Part shown: positions 33,001-38,335 of the stretch, one piece after another
How the letters are laid out: every line of letters starts with the position of its first letter
Position numbering within the stretch: the first letter of the stretch is position 1
Assembly: GCA_017395105.1 (NCBI GenBank)
Contig: JAFPWD010000002.1
Coordinates: 1-38,335, forward strand
Direction of reading: 5' to 3'
DNA: 38,335 nt
Source of the DNA: Clostridia bacterium
GTDB lineage: Bacteria > Bacillota > Clostridia > Christensenellales > CAG-138
Made by a program: the position numbers and the translations under genes
Notes under the pieces: model-generated
Database searches by the model: none
Seen by the model: only the letters and a program-made list of their open reading frames with translations
Told to the model about the DNA's origin: nothing

Positions 33001-33223
33001 CTTTTGATGCAAGAAAAGCTTTTTGGGATTTAATATTACAAAAAATGCGCGAAAAATGCGTTTGTGTGCAAAGGGATGGGGTGATGGGGGGAGGGGGAGA
33101 GGCGGTCGAAGCTCAGAGCGGGTGCCGAGTAATAACGCTTACCACGGATGCGACGAGCTTAAAAACAGGCGGATATATCTTTTGCTTTCATATAATATAA
33201 ACACATTTGCTCCAAAACTTCAA
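33001..33223. other. Non-coding gap between murC and the dockerin protein, with a G-run cluster
   Basis: No gene is supported. Four G-runs (3, 4, 6 and 5 bases with spacers of 2, 4 and 1) at 33073-33097 on the plus strand fit a G-quadruplex pattern. An AT-rich stretch follows up to the next promoter. Confidence 0.5.
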
Positions 33224-33251
33224 TTGACAAATGCTTGAAACATGATAAAAT
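33224..33251 (+). promoter_or_regulatory. Promoter of the secreted dockerin protein gene
   Basis: TTGACA (33224-33229), a 16-bp spacer and TAAAAT (33246-33251) are followed by a leader of about 85 nt and GGAGG before ATG 33342. Confidence 0.7.
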
Positions 33252-33341
33252 AATAGTGTAATGCGGATGCTGCAAAAGGTTCGCATGCTCATTCGCAGAG
33301 CCCCGGATACGGGAAAATCTTATCATTATGGAGGAAACCAA

Positions 33342-35345
33342 ATGAAGATTCGTAAACTCCTCGCCGCAGCGCTTGCGGTAATGATGGTCCTTGCGGCCGT
33401 CCCCGTCCTCTCCCTTGCGGAAGGAACCGCGGCAATCGCCGGCGAAGCTAACGCTATGCGTAAGCTCGACACCACCTGGGCAGCGCTTGAAAGGGCCGAG
33501 CAGGAAGCCATCGCTTCCGGCAAGGATCGCAATCAGGTCATCAACGCCGTTTACCAGGCAGCCATCAATCTCCCCAACGTTGATAAGGCAGGCTTCTCCG
33601 ATTTCACTGCGGACGGCTTCTTCTTCACCGTTGACGGTATGTACTGCTCCTACAACTTCCGCCTCAGGAACGAGCTCGACACCAACGTTGCTCCCGTTCC
33701 CGAGACCGAGAAGGTAGTTCTCGTTAAGGGCAGCGGCGCAGCCTCCAAGGACGCCGAGTCCCCCAACGTATTCCTCGTAGCTCCTTACTACGGCCATGAC
33801 GGCAGCTTCACCAACCAGTACAAGGAAGAAGCTCAGTCCATCGCCGAAGCTACCGGCGGTGACTACCTGCTCATCCAGAGCACCGCAGCCACCGGCCCCG
33901 CTATCGCAGAGAACTACACCGACAAGGGCGTTGTTATCTACGACAGCCACGGTACCCAGAGCGGCACCTCTTCCTACCTCTGCCTGACCACCAATTCGGG
34001 TATCACCCAGCAGGACTACAACAACGGTTGGGCGGTCAACGCGGGCTCCGCCGCTTACATCGACGGCCGCTACATTGAGAACCACGCCAACGGCACCCTC
34101 TCCAACTGCATTGTTTGGATGGCTATCTGCGAAGGTATGAAGCGTCAGGGCCAGGGCACCACCGGCTACGCACTTCTCCGTGCGGGCGCAGGCGTTGTTT
34201 ACGGCTACTCCCAGAACGTTACCTTCCGCGGTGACTACGAGTACGAGGCCGAGTTCTGGACCCACATGAAGGACGGCGAGACCGTTGCCGAGGCTTACGA
34301 CGCAATGGTCGCCCGCTATGGTGTCCCGGATCCCTACGGCGATGCTTACCCCATCGTTATGAGTCCCGACGATCCCTTCCCCTCCAACCCCGATGCGGCT
34401 CAGGTCGTCAACTGCGACTGGATCCTTTACGGCAATGCCGAGCCCGTTGAGCTCGTCAACTTCAGCCTCGACAAGGATTCCGTTCAGATCTACCTTGGCA
34501 TGAGCGAGCAGGTCAACTTCCTCCGCGTTCCCGACAATGCAAACCAGTACGAGCTTGCTTGGTCCAGCGCGAACAACTCCGTTGCCACCGTAACCGGCAA
34601 CAACCGCAAGGGCACCATCAACGGCATGGGCATCGGTGCCACCACCGTTACCTGCACCGTTAATAATGCAAACGGTCAGCTCGTCGGCACCGCGACCGTT
34701 GAGGTCGACGTTGTTGAGGATACCTCCCTCCGCGATGCTCTGAACGTTGAGGGCGGCACCATCGCTTTCTCCAGCGCCGGCAACTATCCCTTCTTCGCAG
34801 AGCAGGGCGACGGCAGGTTCTATGTAAGGAGCGGCAATGCCGGTCAGAACAGCAGCGCCTCCGCGCTCACCACCGTTATCGAGATGGAAGCGGGCGAGAC
34901 CCTTGTGTTCGATTATAAGAACAGCTCCGAGACCAACTACGACTTCTTCAACTTCATTGTAAACGATCAGCAGATCCTGCATCTGTCCGGTACCAACAAC
35001 AGCAACTGGACTACCTACACCTACACCGCTGCTTCCGCCGGCACCTACACCTTCAAGTGGGAGTTCACCAAGGATGTCAGCGTGAACGGCGGCGACGACT
35101 GCGTCAAGATCGACAACGTCGTTTACTCCGGCGATCCCGGCCCTGCGGCTCCCTCCGAGCCCGGTGACGGCGACGTTGACGGCAACGGCATCGTTGCGGT
35201 TTCGGATGCGCTTATCGCAATGCGCATCGCTATGGGCACTCTGGATGGCACCGCTGAACAGATCGCTCGCGGCGACCTCGACGGCGACGGCATCATCAAC
35301 ATGGCCGAGGCTCTCCAGATCATGCGTATCGCTATGATGGACTAA
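33342..35345 (+). CDS. Secreted caspase-like peptidase with Ig-like domain and type I dockerin
   Basis: The 667-residue exported protein has a signal peptide (1-26; KLLAAALAVMMVLAAVPVLSLA). A domain at about 140-360 shows VVIYDSHGTQSG (His203) and CIVWMAICEGM (Cys263). The strand-His-Gly then strand-Cys layout recalls clan CD cysteine peptidases such as gingipain- and clostripain-like enzymes, but the family is not certain. A bacterial Ig-like (BIG2-type) domain at about 368-459 and a beta-rich, possibly binding domain at about 465-590 follow. The C-terminal type I dockerin has two calcium loops (DVDGNGIVAVSDALIAMRI and DLDGDGIINMAEALQIMRI). The dockerin should attach it to a cohesin on the cell or a complex; none is in the window. 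Strongly biased, GC-ending codons suggest high expression. Confidence 0.7.
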   Translation: MKIRKLLAAALAVMMVLAAVPVLSLAEGTAAIAGEANAMRKLDTTWAALERAEQEAIASGKDRNQVINAVYQAAINLPNVDKAGFSDFTADGFFFTVDGMYCSYNFRLRNELDTNVAPVPETEKVVLVKGSGAASKDAESPNVFLVAPYYGHDGSFTNQYKEEAQSIAEATGGDYLLIQSTAATGPAIAENYTDKGVVIYDSHGTQSGTSSYLCLTTNSGITQQDYNNGWAVNAGSAAYIDGRYIENHANGTLSNCIVWMAICEGMKRQGQGTTGYALLRAGAGVVYGYSQNVTFRGDYEYEAEFWTHMKDGETVAEAYDAMVARYGVPDPYGDAYPIVMSPDDPFPSNPDAAQVVNCDWILYGNAEPVELVNFSLDKDSVQIYLGMSEQVNFLRVPDNANQYELAWSSANNSVATVTGNNRKGTINGMGIGATTVTCTVNNANGQLVGTATVEVDVVEDTSLRDALNVEGGTIAFSSAGNYPFFAEQGDGRFYVRSGNAGQNSSASALTTVIEMEAGETLVFDYKNSSETNYDFFNFIVNDQQILHLSGTNNSNWTTYTYTAASAGTYTFKWEFTKDVSVNGGDDCVKIDNVVYSGDPGPAAPSEPGDGDVDGNGIVAVSDALIAMRIAMGTLDGTAEQIARGDLDGDGIINMAEALQIMRIAMMD

Positions 35346-35384
35346 AGATCCAATGCTTAAACAGGCGAACTCTGTTCGCAGCGA

Positions 35385-35414
35385 GTCGGATCCCGTAAGG
35401 GATCCGGCTTTTTT
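35385..35414 (+). terminator. Rho-independent terminator of the dockerin protein gene
   Basis: The stem GTCGGATCCC with GGGATCCGGC and loop GTAA is followed by six T. The rest of 35346-35671 holds only this and the next promoter. Confidence 0.85.
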
Positions 35415-35562
35415 GCTTTTACCATAGCCTGCTTGACGGATAATTGACCGTGAATGCTCAATAAAGCAGGGCAAAACGGCAAATATAAACACGCTTTCTT
35501 TGCCGCAGACTCGATTTAAATGCACTTCTGCCGCTCAGCCTTGATTTTTCTTGATTTTTGCA

Positions 35563-35591
35563 TTGAAAAATCCGCGATGCTTGATTATAAT
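35563..35591 (+). promoter_or_regulatory. Promoter of the glutaminase operon
   Basis: TTGAAA (35563-35568) and TATAAT (35586-35591) have a 17-bp spacer, followed by an 80-nt leader. Confidence 0.7.
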
Positions 35592-35671
35592 ATAAGCACG
35601 CTCCGCAGCGGGCTTTGAAATGCCGCTGCTCCGCGGCGGACGATACAGGAAAACCATCGAGGTACTCTTTT

Positions 35672-36631
35672 ATGGAGAAGGAAACCGAAAACAAAAACAA
35701 CATAACCGCATTGAGCGCCAACGTCGAGCGCGTATTCAGCGAGGCCTATTACATCGGCAGGGCTTCGACCGCCAAGGGTGTCGTTGCCTCCTATATCCCC
35801 GAGCTTGCCAAGGCCGATCCAACCGCATTCGGACTGTTTATGCTGGATAATAACGGAAACAGCCTCTGCTTCGGAGATTTTGAAACCCGATTTTCAATCC
35901 AGTCGATATGCAAGGTAGTGATACTCGCAGCCGCTCTAAAATACAGGGGATTTCGCGGCACCTTCGATCACGTTATGATGGAGCCCTCGGGCGATGCCTT
36001 CAACTCCATCCTTAAGCTGGACATGCGAAGCAATCTTCCGTTCAATCCCATGATAAATGCGGGAGCGATACAGACAGTCAGCCTGCTTGCCGACCTGCTC
36101 AGCTTTGATGAGCTCGTATCCTTTGCGCGTGAGCTCTGTCATGACGAGGGCATAGTGCTCGATGAAGCGGTTTATAAGAGCGAATTCGATTCGGGCGACA
36201 GGAACCGCGCAATAGTCTATCTTTTAAAGAGCAAGGGCGTTTTGATGGCAGATCCCGATAAAACGGTCGATCTTTATTTCAAAATGTGTTCTCTCTCGGT
36301 AACGGCTCGCTCGCTCGCCTCGCTCGGTCTGGTTATTTCAAACGGCGGCATCGATCCCGTAAGCGGCATGCGGCTTATAGAAGCCGAGCACGTTCGCACG
36401 GTAAAGAGCCTCATGTTTACCTGCGGAATGTATGACTTTTCGGGCGAATTCGGCGTTCGAGTCGGCGTTCCCGCCAAGAGCGGTGTTGGCGGAGGTCTGG
36501 TTTGCGCCGCGCCGGGCATGGGCATCGGGCTATACGGCCCTGCGCTCGATCCTTTCGGAAACAGCATCGCGGCGGTCAAGTCGATGGAGCATATCTCCGA
36601 AAAACTCGGACTGCATGTTTTTGACTATTAA
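35672..36631 (+). CDS. glsA: Glutaminase
   Basis: The 319-residue serine-dependent glutaminase (beta-lactamase fold) has the catalytic S-x-x-K in FSIQSICKVVI, with FNPMINAGAIQT, CSLSVTARSLASLGLVISNGG and SGVGGGLVCAAPGMGIGLYGP as further family blocks. It hydrolyses glutamine to glutamate and ammonia in the cytoplasm. The ATG at 35672 has GAGG 9 nt ahead; the frame open from 35615 was excluded for lack of a site. It is followed after 26 nt by the M42 peptidase, so both are probably cotranscribed, suggesting amino-acid and peptide catabolism. Confidence 0.93.
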   Translation: MEKETENKNNITALSANVERVFSEAYYIGRASTAKGVVASYIPELAKADPTAFGLFMLDNNGNSLCFGDFETRFSIQSICKVVILAAALKYRGFRGTFDHVMMEPSGDAFNSILKLDMRSNLPFNPMINAGAIQTVSLLADLLSFDELVSFARELCHDEGIVLDEAVYKSEFDSGDRNRAIVYLLKSKGVLMADPDKTVDLYFKMCSLSVTARSLASLGLVISNGGIDPVSGMRLIEAEHVRTVKSLMFTCGMYDFSGEFGVRVGVPAKSGVGGGLVCAAPGMGIGLYGPALDPFGNSIAAVKSMEHISEKLGLHVFDY

Positions 36632-36657
36632 AATAATATGTAAAAAGGAATAACAGC

Positions 36658-37737
36658 ATGGATAAAAACGCGGCAATTTCGCTCATAGGCGAGCTTTCAA
36701 ACGCCTTCGGCCCATCGGGCTTCGAGGATGATGCGGTGGAGGTGCTCAAAAAGCATTGCGCCCCGCTCGGAAGAATTGAGGAGGATTCGCTCCGCAATCT
36801 CTATGTTTACCGAAACGAGAACACGGGGGATAAGCCCGTTCTGATGCTCGATGCGCATAGCGACGAGGTTGGCGCGATAGTTCAGGCGATTCGCCCGAAC
36901 GGAACCATACGCTTCCTTCTGCTCGGCGGCTGGGGCAAAGCTGCGCTTCCTTCGAGCAAGGTGCTCGTTCGAAACCGCCTTGGCGAATACCTGCCGGGCA
37001 TCGTGGCGGCAAAGCCCGTGCATTTTATGAGCAATTCGGAGAGGGCGGGCGCGAGCTATGAGGTTACCGATCTGAGCATAGATATAGGAGCTTCCTCGAA
37101 GGAGGAGGCTGAAAAGGTGTTCCATATCGGCGTGGGGGAGCCCATCGTTCCCGCCGTGGATTTTGAATGCGATGAGGTGCATGGCCTTCTTTTCGGCAAG
37201 GCGTTCGACTGCCGCATAGGCTGTGCTGCGCTTGTTGAAACTCTGAAAAACCTTGCCGGGAAGGAGCTCCCCTTCGATATCGTGGGCGTTTTCTCATCGC
37301 AGGAGGAGGTGGGCGAGCGCGGCGCGCAGGTCGCGGTAAATAAAGTGCGCCCCGATATCGCGCTCTGCTTTGAGGGCGCACCGGCGGACGATACCTTCAC
37401 CGAGCCATGGCTGGCGCAGACAGTGCTCGGTAAGGGCGCGATGCTCCGCTACATGGATAAGTCCATCATCTGCAATCCACGTTATATGCGCCATGCCGTT
37501 GAGCTGGCGGAGGGGGAGAATATCCCCGTCCAATGCGCTGTGCGCGAGGGCGGTGGAAACAACGGCGCCATGATAAACCTTGCGGGAAACGGCATCCCCG
37601 TCATAGTTGCGGGCGTTCCCGTAAGATACATCCATTCATCGAACTGCATCGCCAAATATGAGGACTTTGAATCCACCGTTCGCTTTGCCGCCAAGCTGGC
37701 GGAAAGCATGAGCGAGGCGCTTCTTGGTTCTCTGTAG
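36658..37737 (+). CDS. M42-family metallo-aminopeptidase
   Basis: The 359-residue enzyme has the M42 two-metal signatures: DAHSDEVG, AFDCRIGCAALVETL (where FDDR is more usual), SSQEEVGERGAQVA with the catalytic glutamate, and VRYIHSSNC near the end. M42 enzymes (glutamyl/leucyl aminopeptidases, dodecameric TET type) trim peptides in the cytoplasm. D to C in the FDDR-like site (FDCR) should be noted, since this aspartate normally bridges the metals together with a neighbouring position. It is probably in one operon with glutaminase and the following genes. Confidence 0.88.
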   Translation: MDKNAAISLIGELSNAFGPSGFEDDAVEVLKKHCAPLGRIEEDSLRNLYVYRNENTGDKPVLMLDAHSDEVGAIVQAIRPNGTIRFLLLGGWGKAALPSSKVLVRNRLGEYLPGIVAAKPVHFMSNSERAGASYEVTDLSIDIGASSKEEAEKVFHIGVGEPIVPAVDFECDEVHGLLFGKAFDCRIGCAALVETLKNLAGKELPFDIVGVFSSQEEVGERGAQVAVNKVRPDIALCFEGAPADDTFTEPWLAQTVLGKGAMLRYMDKSIICNPRYMRHAVELAEGENIPVQCAVREGGGNNGAMINLAGNGIPVIVAGVPVRYIHSSNCIAKYEDFESTVRFAAKLAESMSEALLGSL

Positions 37738-37746
37738 CGGGATAAA

Positions 37747-38184
37747 ATGATGGAATTTTACAGAAGGAATATGAAAAACATGAGCAAATTCATTGAAAAT
37801 AGCGCGGCTCTTCGCGCAATGGATACCCCGCATTACAACTGCGCGCAGTCGGTCGTTATGCCCTTTGCCGAGGCAGCGGGAATAAGCATCGAAGCCGCAA
37901 GGCGCATAAGCTCGAACTTCGGCGGCGGCATGAAGCGCGGCTCGGTCTGCGGCGCGGTAACGGGCGGTCTGATGGCGCTCGGGCTCTTCGGCTTGGACGA
38001 TGCCGAAACGGTCGGAGCCTATTATGAAAGGCTGAATGCGCATAAAAGCCTCGACTGTGCGGAGCTTCTTAGGGAAAATGAAGAAGCGGGCGGAGAGAAA
38101 AAGCCCTTCTGCGACTGCTTGGTGCTTGAATGCGTGAAGCTCGCTGAAGCCATATTAAGGGAAAAGGGCAGGCTGTTAGCATGA
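37747..38184 (+). CDS. C_GCAxxG_C_C family protein
   Basis: The 145-codon protein has the family's cysteine pattern: YNCAQSV, then FGGGMKRGSVCGAVTGGLMALGL, and a C-terminal CDCLVLECV. Members are small, probably redox- or metal-linked proteins of unknown reaction. They are common in anaerobes and often lie beside transport or oxidoreductase genes. The start is uncertain: ATG 37747, 37750, 37771 and 37780 are all in frame and none has a strong ribosome binding site. It overlaps the next gene by 4 nt (ATGA), so the two are coupled. Confidence 0.8.
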   Translation: MMEFYRRNMKNMSKFIENSAALRAMDTPHYNCAQSVVMPFAEAAGISIEAARRISSNFGGGMKRGSVCGAVTGGLMALGLFGLDDAETVGAYYERLNAHKSLDCAELLRENEEAGGEKKPFCDCLVLECVKLAEAILREKGRLLA

Positions 38185-38335
38185 AGGCTTTCGTGATGGA
38201 TGCCTTTTCCGAAAAAGCTTTTTCGGGCAATCAGGCGGGCGTTGTGCTCGTTGATCGACCGCTTTCGGATGATCTGATGCAGGCGATAGCGGCCGAGTTC
38301 AAGCATTCCGAGACTGCATTCATCCACCTGCTGGA
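38181..38335 (+). CDS. PhzF-family protein, N-terminal part
   Basis: The 51 residues visible before the window ends include MDAFSEKAFSGNQAGVVLVD, LMQAIAAEFKHSETAFI, matching the start of PhzF/YddE-type isomerases (F-x-GN-x-AGVV and E-x-x-x-SETAF, with the catalytic glutamate in the latter). These have a diaminopimelate epimerase fold. Substrates vary, so no specific function is given. The ATG overlaps the TGA of the preceding gene. Confidence 0.8.
   Translation, partial: MKAFVMDAFSEKAFSGNQAGVVLVDRPLSDDLMQAIAAEFKHSETAFIHLL

Noticed and set aside
33159..35525. A 788-codon open frame on the minus strand
   Set aside because: It lies opposite the secreted dockerin protein, has no domain, and consists of V/G/A-rich shadow sequence caused by the strong codon bias of the real gene, which has a signal peptide and recognisable domains.

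Overview
The window looks like chromosomal DNA of an anaerobic, probably gut-dwelling Gram-positive Clostridia (Bacillota), plausibly from the Oscillospirales/Christensenellales side. This assignment is inference. It rests on a T-box leader before ileS, AGGAGG ribosome binding sites, TTGACA/TATAAT promoters, a flavodoxin-DUF3793-DUF2325 cluster, a C_GCAxxG_C_C protein, an M42 peptidase and a dockerin-bearing secreted protein. No rRNA or other marker fixes the genus.

Left third (1-13460): accessory DNA, visibly poorer in GC in its gene-rich parts than the rest. It begins with the tail of an ISL3-type transposase, a lone tandem ATP-grasp enzyme with its own consensus promoter, and an IS1182-type relic. 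An AlbA_2/Schlafen-type ATP-binding regulator and a ParB-like gene that loses its homology abruptly at about 5117 follow. From that junction to 12138 runs a restriction/defence island: a PLD nuclease with NgoFVII-like architecture, a Z1-domain ATPase, a Vsr-like nuclease, an unassigned PD-(D/E)XK protein, a second NgoFVII-like protein with a damaged HxK motif, an XRE regulator with two operator-like repeats at its promoter, and a C5-cytosine methyltransferase. It resembles the Z1-containing restriction systems, but the usual GHKL ATPase is absent and two PLD proteins are present. A truncated OmpA-like gene with a duplicated 3' end closes this part.

Middle (13491-21432): an ABC-FtsX exporter pair, a flavodoxin/DUF3793/DUF2325 operon and an AraC regulator, all on the minus strand. 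Each of the three transcription units carries the same 16-bp palindrome, GTTAG(C/T)-N4-GCTAAC, at its transcription start. This looks like one regulon, probably iron-responsive; a DtxR-family regulator is encoded at 30942. Next come fragments of broken genes (phosphotransferase, serine recombinase), a GNAT acetyltransferase, and a seven-gene tRNA operon (Pro, Glu, Met/Ile2, Asp, Thr, Tyr, Leu). A 17-bp copy of the tRNA-Leu 3' end lies 186 bp downstream, a probable attachment-site scar.

Right part (21515-38335): housekeeping and surface functions. These are a 4'-phosphopantetheinyl transferase, an AIM24/TIGR00266 protein, a metallophosphoesterase coupled to a membrane nucleotide-sugar dehydratase, ileS behind a T-box, a repeat-bearing lipoprotein, the DtxR regulator, murC, a large secreted caspase-like/Ig-like/dockerin protein, glutaminase, an M42 aminopeptidase, a C_GCAxxG_C_C protein and the start of a PhzF-family gene.
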